This document shows positions 17,087 to 26,114 of a DNA stretch of 64,000 nucleotides, piece after piece. The stretch is taken from assembly GCF_014836535.1 (NCBI RefSeq), contig NZ_JACSQP010000003.1, forward strand, positions 196,966-260,965, read 5' to 3'. The notes beneath the pieces are model-generated. The model worked only from the letters and a program-made list of their open reading frames with translations. It did not search any database and had not been told where the DNA came from. A program made the position numbers and the translations under genes. This stretch comes from Microbacterium pullorum. Lineage in GTDB: Bacteria; Actinomycetota; Actinomycetes; Actinomycetales; Microbacteriaceae. The first letter of the stretch is position 1; each line of letters starts with the position of its first letter.

Positions 17087-18292
17087 ATGGACTGGCAGAC
17101 CTCCGAAGACACCGTGCCCTCGGCACCGGTGACCGAGGCCGACGCCCGCCTGCTGCTGGGCCGACCGCCCGCCACCGGTGCGTGGCGTGACGGCGACCCC
17201 GTCGGCGACCGCCACTTCGCCGCATTCGGCGCGTTCCGCACCGAGAGCGGCCGCGAACTGCCGTCGGTGCGGCTCGCCTACGAAACCTGGGGCGAACTGA
17301 ATCCCACCCGCGACAACGCCGTGCTGATCCTGCACGCCCTCACCGGCGACAGCCACGTGCGCGGTCCCGCGGCACCGGGACACCCGACCGCCGGCTGGTG
17401 GAGCGACATCGTCGGCCCCGGTGCGCCGATCGACACCGACCGCTGGTACGTCGTGGCCCCCAACATGCTGGGCGGATGCCAGGGCTCCACCGGTCCCGCC
17501 AGCGTCGCGCCCGACGGCTACGAGTGGGCCGCCCGCTTTCCGTACCTCACGATCCGCGACCAGGTCGCCGCGCAGACGCGCCTCGCCGATGCCCTCGGCA
17601 TCGACCGGTGGGCGGCGGTCGTCGGCGGATCGATGGGCGGCATGCACGCCCTCGAGTGGGCCGTCTCGCTCCCCGACCGCGTCGAGCGCCTCGCCGTGCT
17701 GTCGGCGCCTCCCGCCAACACCGCCGACCAGATCGCCCTGAACTCCGTGCAGACCGAGGCGATCCAGATCGACCCGCGGTTCCAGGGCGGCGAGTACTAC
17801 GACTCGGGCGACGGCGACGGTCCGCATCGCGGCCTCGCGCTCGCGCGGCGCATGGCGCTGCTGAACTACCGGAGCCCCACCGAACTCAACCAGCGCTTCC
17901 AGCGCTCCTGGCAGTCGGGCAAGAGTCCGCTCGGCCACGGTGGCCGGTTCGCGGTGGAGTCCTACCTCGACTTCCACGGCAACAAGTTCACGCGGCGCTT
18001 CGACGCCAACAGCTACCTCGTGCTCGTGGAGGCGATGGACTCCCACGACGTCGGCCGCGACCGCGGCGGCATCGAAGACGCCCTGGCGCGGGTGACTGCG
18101 ACCACCCTCGTCCTCGGCATCGACAGCGACCGGCTGTTCCCCGTCGACGGCCAGCACCGCATCGCCCGCGGCATCCCGGCGACCCTCGACGGCGACCAGG
18201 CCGTCGTGCTCTCCAGCGACTTCGGCCACGACGGATTCCTCATCGAGACTCCCGCGGTCGGCCACCACCTGCGGCGACTGCTCGCCACCTGA
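17087..18292 (+). CDS. metX: Homoserine O-acetyltransferase
   Basis: A 401-residue alpha/beta-hydrolase-fold enzyme that acetylates homoserine with acetyl-CoA, the first committed step to methionine by direct sulfhydrylation. LTGDSHV, NMLGGCQGSTGP and GGSMGGMHALEW (catalytic Ser near residue 185) are diagnostic; GIDSDRLFP and SDFGHDGFLIE bring the Asp and His. The product feeds MetY encoded upstream. GGGGAG lies directly before the ATG and may act as ribosome binding site; GACAAT (17075-17080), 6 bases upstream of the start, is a weak -10 candidate. Confidence 0.95.
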   Translation: MDWQTSEDTVPSAPVTEADARLLLGRPPATGAWRDGDPVGDRHFAAFGAFRTESGRELPSVRLAYETWGELNPTRDNAVLILHALTGDSHVRGPAAPGHPTAGWWSDIVGPGAPIDTDRWYVVAPNMLGGCQGSTGPASVAPDGYEWAARFPYLTIRDQVAAQTRLADALGIDRWAAVVGGSMGGMHALEWAVSLPDRVERLAVLSAPPANTADQIALNSVQTEAIQIDPRFQGGEYYDSGDGDGPHRGLALARRMALLNYRSPTELNQRFQRSWQSGKSPLGHGGRFAVESYLDFHGNKFTRRFDANSYLVLVEAMDSHDVGRDRGGIEDALARVTATTLVLGIDSDRLFPVDGQHRIARGIPATLDGDQAVVLSSDFGHDGFLIETPAVGHHLRRLLAT

Positions 18293-18305
18293 CGCGGCGG
18301 CGCCG

Positions 18306-18641
18306 TCAGTCGGTCGCGTCAGCCGCGGTGGCGCCCGCCGCGGCATCCAGTGCCGCTTCGAGACGCTGCACCTTGCCGTCGAGTTCCCCGGTGCGGCCGG
18401 GGCGGATGTCGGCTTTGAGCACGAGCGACACCCGCGATCCGAAGGGCAGCACCGCCTCGGTGGCGCGCTTGACGACGGCGAACACCTCGTCCCACTCGCC
18501 CTCGAGTTCGGTGAACATCGAGGTCGTGCGGTGCGGCAGGCCCGAGGCCCGCACGACCGCGACGGCGGCGGCGACGGCGTCGTGCACCGAGCCGTCGGCG
18601 CGTCCGGTGCCGCTGGGGGCGACGGAGAAGGCGATGAGCAT
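18306..18641 (-). CDS. MTH1187-family thiamine-binding protein
   Basis: A 111-residue protein of the MTH1187/YkoF-like family (formerly DUF77), small ferredoxin-like tetramers that bind thiamine or similar ligands in the cytoplasm. Matching segments are MLIAFSVAPSGTG, SVHDAVAAAVAVVRASGLPH and TTSMFTELEGEWDEVF. A GGAGG ribosome binding site lies before the ATG. It is 15 bases downstream of the GT87-like gene in the same direction and is probably co-transcribed with it, although no functional link is apparent. Confidence 0.87.
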   Translation of the reverse strand: MLIAFSVAPSGTGRADGSVHDAVAAAVAVVRASGLPHRTTSMFTELEGEWDEVFAVVKRATEAVLPFGSRVSLVLKADIRPGRTGELDGKVQRLEAALDAAAGATAADATD

Positions 18642-18656
18642 GGGGACCTCCGGAGA

Positions 18657-19913
18657 TCAGGGAGCGGGAGCGAGGATGCCGCGGCGCGCGGCGCGAGGCA
18701 CCGGCACGCGTGCGAGGCGCACCAGCGCCCACGCGAGCAGCGCCACGTACAGCACGTTGCGGACGGTGAGGACGGCGATGGCGAACGGCTGGGTCGCCAG
18801 GACGCCGCCGTAGAGCACGGGATACACGAACTGCGTGAGCCCGGCGATGAGGAGCCCGAGCGTCGCGGGTCCCCACCAGCGGTGCCGGTCCAGCACGAGC
18901 CCGAGCACGAGGGGCGCGGCGATCCAGGCGGCGAACTGCGGGGAGCCGACCTTGTTCACGACGATGAAGGCCGTGACGAGGGCCAGCGCGAGCGGCGGGA
19001 ACAGCACGACGTAGCGGGCCCCCAACCAGGCCTTTCGCACCCCGATCGCGGCGATCGCGGCGACGACGGCGGCCAGCAGCGGGGTCATGAGCGCGATGAC
19101 CACGTCGACCTGCGGGCCGGTCACCTGGAAGGTGAGCAGCTCCCCGTCGTAGAAGACGTGGGACCCGGGCTCCCCCAGCGCCGCGCGCCACAGGTAGTAC
19201 GCGCTCACCGGCGCCTCGATCTGCAGCCCGCGGTCGGTCTGCCCCGTGACGAACCCGAGGGCGTGCGCGCCGCCCCCGGCGACCACGACCACCCCGAGCA
19301 CCGTCACGGTCACCGCGGCCGCACCCAGGACGACGGGCAGGCGCCGACGCCCCGCGATCAGCGCCGCGGCCAGCAGCGCCGCCGGCCACACCTTGATCCA
19401 GGTGCCGATCGCCAGCAGCGCTGACGCCAGCACGGGCCGACCGGCCAGCCACAGGCATCCGGCCACGGCGAGCGCGGCGGTGAGGCCGTCGAGCCGGTAC
19501 AGGCCGACGGGCCCGAGCAGCCCGATCAGCGCGAGCCAGAACCACGCCGCCGTCGTACGCCCGCGGGACCGGGCGCGCCCCACGAGCAGGGCGAACGCGC
19601 ACGCATCGACGAGGGTCACGAGCACGACCCACCCGACCGTGTACCCACCGGCCCACGCGAACAGCCACGCCATCACCATGGGCACGAGAGCCAGCTGCGG
19701 ATAGACCCACGGCTGGGTGATGCCCATGATCTCCCGCGCCCCCGGGCAGAACCCGTCGACGTCGCCCCACAGCACACACGCCGACCACGGCTGGTACACG
19801 CGGTACACGTCGCCCATGGGCTCGTTGGGCAGCACGAAACCGAGCCACGCGACGCCCACGTGCACGACGACGAACGCCACCCAGAGCACCGCCCGCCTCG
19901 ACACGCTCCTCAT
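18657..19913 (-). CDS. GT87/DUF2029-type polyprenol-dependent glycosyltransferase (membrane)
   Basis: A roughly 415-residue integral membrane protein with about ten hydrophobic helices. It resembles GT-C mannosyltransferases of the GT87 family, which use polyprenyl-phosphate sugars on the outer face. NEPMGDVYRVYQPW near residue 30 carries the Asp usually found in the first periplasmic loop, and IKVWPAALL and NKVGSPQFAAW are family-like. The ATG at 19913 is given, but a TAGGAT hexamer overlaps it, with an in-frame GTG exactly 7 bases further on at 19904, which may be the true leaderless start. The acceptor is unknown; arabinan or lipoglycan assembly would be typical. Confidence 0.83.
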   Translation of the reverse strand: MRSVSRRAVLWVAFVVVHVGVAWLGFVLPNEPMGDVYRVYQPWSACVLWGDVDGFCPGAREIMGITQPWVYPQLALVPMVMAWLFAWAGGYTVGWVVLVTLVDACAFALLVGRARSRGRTTAAWFWLALIGLLGPVGLYRLDGLTAALAVAGCLWLAGRPVLASALLAIGTWIKVWPAALLAAALIAGRRRLPVVLGAAAVTVTVLGVVVVAGGGAHALGFVTGQTDRGLQIEAPVSAYYLWRAALGEPGSHVFYDGELLTFQVTGPQVDVVIALMTPLLAAVVAAIAAIGVRKAWLGARYVVLFPPLALALVTAFIVVNKVGSPQFAAWIAAPLVLGLVLDRHRWWGPATLGLLIAGLTQFVYPVLYGGVLATQPFAIAVLTVRNVLYVALLAWALVRLARVPVPRAARRGILAPAP

Positions 19914-19961
19914 CCTACGGACGGCCCGCCTCGCGCCCGGCGCGGGCGACCCGCATGCGGG

Positions 19962-20816
19962 TCACGCGCGTCCCGACAGCACGGCGGCGACCACGCGGGG
20001 CAGCGCCTCGGCCACGTCCAGCGCCGTGATGGGGCCGCCGCCGACGTCGCGGGCGGCGAGGACCCCCGCCTGACCGTGCAGCCAGGCAGCGGATGCCGCG
20101 GCACGCACGAGGTCCGCGCCCGCGGGGCCGTCGGCGGCGACGGCGCCCGCCACGAGGGCGCCGAGCACCCCACCGAGCACATCGCCGGTGCCGGCGGTGG
20201 CGAGCCACGGGGTGCCGGCACGCACCCGCACGAGGGTCCCATCGGGCGCCGCGACGATCGTCTCGGCGCCTTTGAGCAGCACGACGCCCCCGAGGGCGGC
20301 AGCGGTCTGCGTGGCGGCCTCGGCGCGGGCCGCCGCGTCATCGGCCGCGTCGAACTCCGCAAGCCCGAGCGCGGCGCGCAGCCGGGCATGCTCACCGTCG
20401 TGCGGGGTCACCACGAGCGGCGCAGTCGCGGCGGGCGCGAGATCCAGCGCACCGGCGTCGACGACCACCGGCTGCTCCCCCGTCAGCACGTCGCGCAGCG
20501 CCATCGTCTCCGCCGCGGTGCGGGTCGCGGCATCCGTCCCCGACCCGATCAGCCATGCCTGCACGGCACCGGGCGCCGTCACCGTCTCGGGGCGGCGTGC
20601 CAGCACCGCGGCGGCGGCTCCCGCAGGGCCGAGGTACCGCACCATGCCGATGCCGGTGCGCCAAGCGGCTTCGACCCCCAGCACCGCGGCACCGGGGAAG
20701 AGATCCGATCCGGTGCGCACCCCCACGACACCACGGGAATACTTGTGATCGGCGTCCGTCGGCATCCGCAGGGTTCCGGCCACGTCCTGACCACTCCACG
20801 CGCCCGCTGAGATCAT
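19962..20816 (-). CDS. nnrD: ADP-dependent NAD(P)H-hydrate dehydratase
   Basis: A 284-residue carbohydrate-kinase-like enzyme that repairs hydrated NAD(P)H in an ADP- or ATP-dependent reaction. HKYSRGVVGVRTGSDLFPGAAVLG at the N-terminus, TPHDGEHARL and AGTPWLATAGTGDVLGGVLGAL near the C-terminus (nucleotide site with the catalytic Asp) are diagnostic. The NnrE epimerase domain found fused in many bacteria is absent. The ATG at 20816 is chosen over GTG at 20825 because TAGGGT lies exactly 7 bases upstream. It is divergent from the OYE gene. Confidence 0.9.
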   Translation of the reverse strand: MISAGAWSGQDVAGTLRMPTDADHKYSRGVVGVRTGSDLFPGAAVLGVEAAWRTGIGMVRYLGPAGAAAAVLARRPETVTAPGAVQAWLIGSGTDAATRTAAETMALRDVLTGEQPVVVDAGALDLAPAATAPLVVTPHDGEHARLRAALGLAEFDAADDAAARAEAATQTAAALGGVVLLKGAETIVAAPDGTLVRVRAGTPWLATAGTGDVLGGVLGALVAGAVAADGPAGADLVRAAASAAWLHGQAGVLAARDVGGGPITALDVAEALPRVVAAVLSGRA

Positions 20817-20823
20817 GGGCGCC

Positions 20824-20829
20824 ACCCTA
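20824..20829 (-). promoter_or_regulatory. -10 hexamer TAGGGT, leaderless start of nnrD
   Basis: TAGGGT on the minus strand ends 7 bases before the ATG at 20816. It lies in the 29-base divergent gap with the OYE gene. Confidence 0.5.
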
Positions 20830-20845
20830 CCCGTGCGGAGGCACC

Positions 20846-21928
20846 GTGAGCCTGCTGTTCACCCCCCTGACGATCGGCACCGACCCGGCGAGCGCGGTCA
20901 CCGCGCGCAACCGGCTCTGGGTCGCGCCCATGTGCCAGTACTCGGCAAAAGACGGTCTGCCAGGCGAGTGGCATCACGTTCACCTCGCCCAGTTCGCCTC
21001 CGGCGGTGCCGGACTGGTCGTCGCCGAAGCCACCGCCGTGACGGCGGAGGGTCGCATCTCGCCCGACGACACCGGGCTGTGGAACGACGCGCAGCGCGAT
21101 GCGTGGGCCCCCATCGCGGCCGCCATCCGCCGCCGAGGCGTTATCCCGGCGGTGCAGCTCGCCCACGCCGGACGCAAGGCCTCGACGTGGTCGCCGTTCT
21201 CGGGCCACCGCGGCAGCGTGCCGCCCGAGCAGGGCGGCTGGACCACCCTCGCCCCGTCGGCGATCGCGTTCGACGGCTTCGCGACCCCGCAGGCGCTGGA
21301 TGCCCGTGGCATCGACCGCGTCGTCGACGCTTTCGCCGCCGCCGCGGTGCGCGCCGTCGCCGCCGGGTTCCAGGTGCTCGAAGTGCACGCCGCGCACGGC
21401 TACCTGCTGCACCAGTTCCTCTCGCCGCTGTCCAACCGACGCGACGACGCGTACGGCGGCTCGCTCGAGAACCGGGCGCGCCTGCTGCTGCGGGTGTGCG
21501 ATGCGGTGCGGGAGGCCGCCCCCGGGGTGCCCGTGATCGCCCGCTTCTCCGCCAGCGACTGGGCCGACGGCGGCTGGGACGTCGCCGAGACCGCGACGGT
21601 GGCGCGGTGGGTCGTCGAGCGCGGCGTCGCGCTCATCGACGTCTCCAGCGGCGGACTCGTCGCCCACCAGCGCATCACGACGGGCCCGGGCTACCAGGTG
21701 CCGTTCGCTGCCCGGGTGCGCGAGGCCGTATCGGTGCCGGTCAGCGCCGTCGGCGAGATCTCCGATGCCGCCCACGCCGAGGCGATCCTCGCCGCCGGCG
21801 AGGCGGATGTCATCATGGCCGGGCGCGAATGGCTGCGCGACCCGCACTTCGCGCTGCGCGCCGCCGACGAACTCGGCGACGACATCGGCTACTGGCCGCC
21901 GCAGTACCTGCGCGCCCGCCGCCGCTGA
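20846..21928 (+). CDS. NADH:flavin oxidoreductase, YqjM-like old yellow enzyme
   Basis: A 360-residue FMN ene-reductase of the thermophilic-like (YqjM) OYE class. LWVAPMCQYSA carries the Cys that tunes the flavin in this class, HAGRKAS and AAHGYLLHQFLSPLSNRRDDAYGGSLENR are signatures, and AGREWLRDPHFALRAA closes the barrel. It should reduce activated C=C bonds with NAD(P)H; the natural substrate is unknown. The GTG start follows GCGGAGGC. A long inverted repeat after the stop ends the transcript. Confidence 0.92.
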   Translation: MSLLFTPLTIGTDPASAVTARNRLWVAPMCQYSAKDGLPGEWHHVHLAQFASGGAGLVVAEATAVTAEGRISPDDTGLWNDAQRDAWAPIAAAIRRRGVIPAVQLAHAGRKASTWSPFSGHRGSVPPEQGGWTTLAPSAIAFDGFATPQALDARGIDRVVDAFAAAAVRAVAAGFQVLEVHAAHGYLLHQFLSPLSNRRDDAYGGSLENRARLLLRVCDAVREAAPGVPVIARFSASDWADGGWDVAETATVARWVVERGVALIDVSSGGLVAHQRITTGPGYQVPFAARVREAVSVPVSAVGEISDAAHAEAILAAGEADVIMAGREWLRDPHFALRAADELGDDIGYWPPQYLRARRR

Positions 21929-21930
21929 CC

Positions 21931-21971
21931 GGCGAGGGGCGGCCCGGGACGCACCCGGCCCGCCCCTCGCC
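21931..21971. terminator. Bidirectional terminator between OYE and CorC-type genes
   Basis: GGCGAGGGGCGG (21931-21942) pairs perfectly with CCGCCCCTCGCC (21960-21971); CCCGGG/CCCGG adds inner pairing. The two flanking genes converge here. Confidence 0.7.
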
Positions 21972-21976
21972 CGCCC

Positions 21977-23029
21977 TCAGCGCAGGCGACGGGTGGCGTC
22001 CTGCACCTCGCCGACGAGCTCCTCGATGATGTCCTCCAGGAACAGCACCGCGGTCGTGCGACCCGACGAGTCGCGCACCTGGGCGAGGTGGCGACTGGAG
22101 CGACGCATGATCGCGAGCGCGTCCTCGAGGTCGGTGGTCTCCGACACCGGCACCATCTGGTGGATGCGCTTGGGCTTGACGGGCTCGTTCGCCACCGCGG
22201 CATCGGGGCCCTCCGACTCGCGCAGCACGTCCTTGAGGTGGACGTAGCCCAGCGGCATCCCCTCGCCGTCGACGATGACGTAACGGGAGAATCCGTGCTT
22301 GGCGACCGCCCGCTCGATCTCATCCGGCGTCGTGGTCTCCGGCAGGGTCACCAGCGCCGACAGCGGCACGGCGACGTCCTTGGCCTTCTTGTCGGTGAAC
22401 TCCACCGCCATCGCCACGGTGCCGGCGGTGTCGTCGAGCACCCCCTCGATGCGCGACTGGTTGACGATCGTCACGACCTCTTCGAGGGTGAAGGTCGACG
22501 CGGCCTCGTTCTTCGGCTCGACCCGGAACAGCCGCACCACGTGGTTGGCGATCCAGTTGAGGGTCACGATGATCGGGTGGAACAGCTTCGAGGTCCACAC
22601 GAGCGGCGTCGCCAGCAGCAGCACGGCACGGTCGGGCAGCGAGAACGCGAGGTTCTTCGGCACCATCTCGCCGAACACGACGTGCAGGTACGACACCAGC
22701 AGCAGCGCGATGACGAACGCGATGACATCCACCGCGGCCTCGCCCCAGCCGGTCAGCCCCAGCGGCCCCGCCAGCAGGTGGTGGATGGCGGGCTCGGAGA
22801 CGTTGAGGATCAGCAGCGAGCAGATCGTGATGCCGAGCTGGCACGTCGCCAGCATGAGGGTCGCATGCTCCATCGCCCACAGCGCGGTCTTGGCGGGGCG
22901 TGAGCCCTTCTCCGCCAGCGGCTCGATCTGGGAGCGGCGCGCGGAGATGACGGCGAACTCGGCACCGACGAAGAACGCGTTGAACACCAGCAGCACGACC
23001 AGCCAGGCGATTCCGGCCCAGTCACTCAT
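21977..23029 (-). CDS. CNNM/CorC (HlyC/CorC)-family membrane protein with CBS domains
   Basis: A 350-residue protein with an N-terminal CNNM (DUF21) membrane domain of about four helices, starting with [18 protein letters not shown], then a CBS pair from about residue 205 ([18 protein letters not shown]). Members are Mg2+ transporters or efflux proteins and related ion regulators. It ends soon after the CBS pair, without the C-terminal CorC_HlyC domain, unlike its longer upstream partner. Its ATG overlaps the partner's stop by eight bases, so the two are [12 protein letters not shown] and may form a heteromer. Confidence 0.9.
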   Translation of the reverse strand: MSDWAGIAWLVVLLVFNAFFVGAEFAVISARRSQIEPLAEKGSRPAKTALWAMEHATLMLATCQLGITICSLLILNVSEPAIHHLLAGPLGLTGWGEAAVDVIAFVIALLLVSYLHVVFGEMVPKNLAFSLPDRAVLLLATPLVWTSKLFHPIIVTLNWIANHVVRLFRVEPKNEAASTFTLEEVVTIVNQSRIEGVLDDTAGTVAMAVEFTDKKAKDVAVPLSALVTLPETTTPDEIERAVAKHGFSRYVIVDGEGMPLGYVHLKDVLRESEGPDAAVANEPVKPKRIHQMVPVSETTDLEDALAIMRRSSRHLAQVRDSSGRTTAVLFLEDIIEELVGEVQDATRRLR

Positions 23030-24347
23030 CGCCGGCTCCTTCCTCGGCGGCATCCGCGAGGGGGCGCGGGATGAACCTCACCCGATCCACGCGGCGACCG
23101 TCCATACGGTGCACGGTCAGGGTGCCGTCCTCCACGTCGACTTCGTCGCCCACGACCGGGATGCGCTCGAGCACGCTCATGATGTATCCGCCGACGGTGT
23201 CGTACACATCCCCTTCGGGCACGCGGATGCCGGTGCGGTCGCGCACCTCGTCGGGGCGCAGGTCGCCGGGGAACGTCACGGCGTCGGCGGTGCGCACGAT
23301 GCCGGCGCGGCTGCGGTCGTGCTCGTCGAGCACCTCGCCCACGATCTCCTCGACGAGGTCTTCCAGCGTCACGACGCCGGCGGTGCCGCCGTACTCGTCG
23401 ACGACGATCGCCATCTGGTAGCCGCGGGCGCGCAGCTCCGAGATGAGCGCATCCAGATGCACCGCCTCGGGCACCCGCAGCGGCTCCGATGCGATCGCCG
23501 CGGCCGGCACGTCGCCGCGCCGCTCCCGCGGCACGCTGACGGCGGCTTTGAGGTGCACGACGCCGGTGATGTCGTCCATCGAGTCGTCGTATACCGGGAA
23601 GCGACTGTGTCCGGTGCGACGGGCAAGCTGGATGACCTCCTCGACGGAATCGGAGGCCGCGACGGCGTGCACGCTGGGGCGGGGCGTCATGACGTCGGAA
23701 GCGGTGAGGCGGGCGAAAGTGAGCGAGCGGTGCAGCAGCGACGCGGTGTCCTGTTCGAGCACGCCCGCGCTGGCGGAGCGGCGCACGAGGCTCGACAGCT
23801 CTTCTGCGGTGCGGGCACCGGACAGCTCCTCCTTCGGCTCCACGCCCATGGCACGCAGCACGCCGTTGGCGCTGCCGTTGAGCACCGTGATCGCCGGCTT
23901 GAACACCGTCGTGAAGCCCACCTGGAACGGCATGACGAGCTTGGCCGTCTGCCGCGGGATCGCCAGCGCGAAGTTCTTGGGGACGAGCTCGCCCACGATC
24001 ATCGAGAAGAGCGTCGCGATCGACACGCCGACGACGGCGGACACCGGGCGCGAGACGGCCTCGGACCAGCCCCACGCCGAGAACGCGGGAGCCAGCAGGT
24101 TCGAGATCGCCGGCTCCATCGTGTAGCCGGTGAGCAGCGTCGTGAGGGTGATGCCCAGCTGTGCGCTGGACAGGTGCGTGGAGGTGATGCGCAGCGCCGC
24201 GATCGTCAGCGCCAGCCGGGATTCACCCGCGGCCTGGCGGGATTCCAGGTCGGCACGGTCGAGGTTCACCAGGGCGAACTCGCTCGCCACGAACAGGCCC
24301 GTCCCCACCGTGAGAAGCAGCCCCACGCCCAACATGACGTAATCCAT
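23022..24347 (-). CDS. CNNM/CorC (HlyC/CorC)-family membrane protein, full length
   Basis: A 441-residue protein: CNNM membrane domain ([26 protein letters not shown] at the start), CBS pair with [20 protein letters not shown] and [25 protein letters not shown], and a C-terminal CorC_HlyC transporter-associated domain with the [11 protein letters not shown] segment. This is the standard architecture of bacterial CorB/MpfA-type Mg2+ exporters or regulators. It precedes a shorter paralog in the same operon. The 122 bases upstream show no gene. Confidence 0.91.
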   Translation of the reverse strand: MDYVMLGVGLLLTVGTGLFVASEFALVNLDRADLESRQAAGESRLALTIAALRITSTHLSSAQLGITLTTLLTGYTMEPAISNLLAPAFSAWGWSEAVSRPVSAVVGVSIATLFSMIVGELVPKNFALAIPRQTAKLVMPFQVGFTTVFKPAITVLNGSANGVLRAMGVEPKEELSGARTAEELSSLVRRSASAGVLEQDTASLLHRSLTFARLTASDVMTPRPSVHAVAASDSVEEVIQLARRTGHSRFPVYDDSMDDITGVVHLKAAVSVPRERRGDVPAAAIASEPLRVPEAVHLDALISELRARGYQMAIVVDEYGGTAGVVTLEDLVEEIVGEVLDEHDRSRAGIVRTADAVTFPGDLRPDEVRDRTGIRVPEGDVYDTVGGYIMSVLERIPVVGDEVDVEDGTLTVHRMDGRRVDRVRFIPRPLADAAEEGAGDE

Positions 24348-24469
24348 CAGACGTCACCCCCCGTGGCGTGGAGGAAGGGTCGGTGGGGCGAGCGTCTAGA
24401 ACTGGGAGGGTCGTCCATCGTTCGAAGATTCTACGGTACGCGGGCGCACCTGATCCTGGGGGATTCCCG

Positions 24470-25939
24470 TCACCAGCTGACCGGCAGCGCCTTGCCCTCT
24501 TCGTAGCCCGCGGCCGACTGCACGCCCACCAGCGCGCGGTCGTGGAACTCGGCCACCGAGGCCGCCCCGGCGTACGTGAACGAGGAGCGCACCCCCGACG
24601 TGATCATGTCGAGCAGGTCCTCGAGCCCCGGCCGGAGCGGATCGAGGTAGATCTTCGACGACGAGATCCCTTCGGCGAACAGCTCCTTGCGGGCGAGCTC
24701 GTACGGATCGAGCCTGCCGAACCGGTCGTGCACCGCCTTGGTGGATGCCATCCCCCACGACTCCTTGTACGCCCGCCCGTCCGCGTCGAGCTGCATCTCG
24801 CCCGGTGCCTCGATCGTGCCGGCGAACCAGGAGCCGATCATGACCGACGCCGCCCCGGCCGCGAGCGCGAGGGCGACGTCGCGCGGATAACGCACCCCGC
24901 CGTCCGCCCAGACGTGCGCGCCCTGCTCGGCTGCGGCCTGCGAGGTCTCGAGCACGGCGGAGAACTGCGGCCGGCCGACGGCGGTCATCATGCGGGTCGT
25001 GCACATCGCGCCGGGGCCCACACCCACCTTCAGGATCGAGGCGCCCATCGCGACGAGGTCGGCGACACCTTCGGCTGTGACGACGTTGCCGGCCGCGATG
25101 GGGATCCCCAGGCCGAGGCCCGACACGGCGTGCAGCGCCCGCAGCATGCCTTCCTGGTGCCCGTGGGCGGTGTCGACGACGAGCACATCCACGCCCGCGG
25201 CGGCGAGGGCCTGCGCCTTGGCCGCCACGTCGCCGTTGATGCCGATGGCCGCGGCGACGATGAGACGTCCGTCGCGGTCGACCGCGGGCCGGTAGAGAGC
25301 TGAGCGCAGGGCGCTGCGGCGCGACAGGGTGCCGACGAGGTACCCGTGGTGCAGCACGCACACCACATCGGTCTCCGCCGCCACGAGCAGATCGAACGCG
25401 TGCCGCGGCGTCTCGACGTCGTCGGCGTCGATTGCGGGGGGCGCCCCCCGCACGAGGTCGCCGAGCCGCGCGTCGGGGAGCGCCGTGGCGAGCCGCACGG
25501 CGGGCACGACACCGAGCACGTCATCGCGGGCGATCTGCCCCGCCTGCCCGCTCCCGGCAGTGCGTGCGACGACGATGGCGTGGCCCTCGGCGGCCGGCAG
25601 CAGCCGGCGCCCGTCGGCGACCGTCGCCTCGGGCGGCAGCACGAGCGGACTGTCCCACTGCACCGGCTGCTGCTTGACCCAGCGGATCGCGGCATCCAGC
25701 TCTTGCAGGGGCATGTCCTGCGGCAGCACTCCCAGCCCACCGCGTCGGGCGAGCACCGATGCCAGCCGCGCCCCGGTGACGGAGTTCATGTTCGCCGACA
25801 CGATCGGAATGGTCGCCGGCGTGCCGTCGCCGGGCGCGAGATCCACTTCGAGCCGGCTCTGCACCGCCGAACGGCGCGGCACGAGGAACACGTCGGAGTA
25901 CGTCAGGTCCACCTGGGGCCGCTCGCCGGAGAATCGCAT
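24470..25939 (-). CDS. guaB1: GuaB1-family protein (IMP dehydrogenase-related, probable GMP reductase)
   Basis: A 489-residue TIM-barrel protein with a central CBS pair (about residues 95-220). LTYSDVFLVPRRS opens the barrel, VDTAHGHQEGML and the catalytic loop GVGPGAMCTTRMMTAVG (Cys near residue 300) follow. This family was long labelled IMP dehydrogenase, but the mycobacterial GuaB1 has been shown to act as GMP reductase, recycling GMP to IMP. The CTTR loop with MMT rather than the GSIC loop of true IMPDH fits that assignment. The start is fixed by a TAGCGT -10 hexamer 6 bases upstream. Confidence 0.9.
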   Translation of the reverse strand: MRFSGERPQVDLTYSDVFLVPRRSAVQSRLEVDLAPGDGTPATIPIVSANMNSVTGARLASVLARRGGLGVLPQDMPLQELDAAIRWVKQQPVQWDSPLVLPPEATVADGRRLLPAAEGHAIVVARTAGSGQAGQIARDDVLGVVPAVRLATALPDARLGDLVRGAPPAIDADDVETPRHAFDLLVAAETDVVCVLHHGYLVGTLSRRSALRSALYRPAVDRDGRLIVAAAIGINGDVAAKAQALAAAGVDVLVVDTAHGHQEGMLRALHAVSGLGLGIPIAAGNVVTAEGVADLVAMGASILKVGVGPGAMCTTRMMTAVGRPQFSAVLETSQAAAEQGAHVWADGGVRYPRDVALALAAGAASVMIGSWFAGTIEAPGEMQLDADGRAYKESWGMASTKAVHDRFGRLDPYELARKELFAEGISSSKIYLDPLRPGLEDLLDMITSGVRSSFTYAGAASVAEFHDRALVGVQSAAGYEEGKALPVSW

Positions 25940-25945
25940 GCGTCC

Positions 25946-25951
25946 ACGCTA
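25946..25951 (-). promoter_or_regulatory. -10 hexamer TAGCGT, leaderless start of guaB1
   Basis: TAGCGT on the minus strand ends 6 bases before the ATG at 25939. Confidence 0.55.
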
Positions 25952-26114
25952 ACCGCGCATCCCGGCAACGTCGCAAGGGTCCTCTCTGAGGAATGCGCGG
26001 ATCGGCACCGGAAGTCGACGCGGAAAAGGGGATACCCTTGATACCTGTGTGCACGCAGGCGATGACGAGGCGGCGTGCGATCGAATCTTCAGCGAAGAAA
26101 GCAGGCGATCCAGC

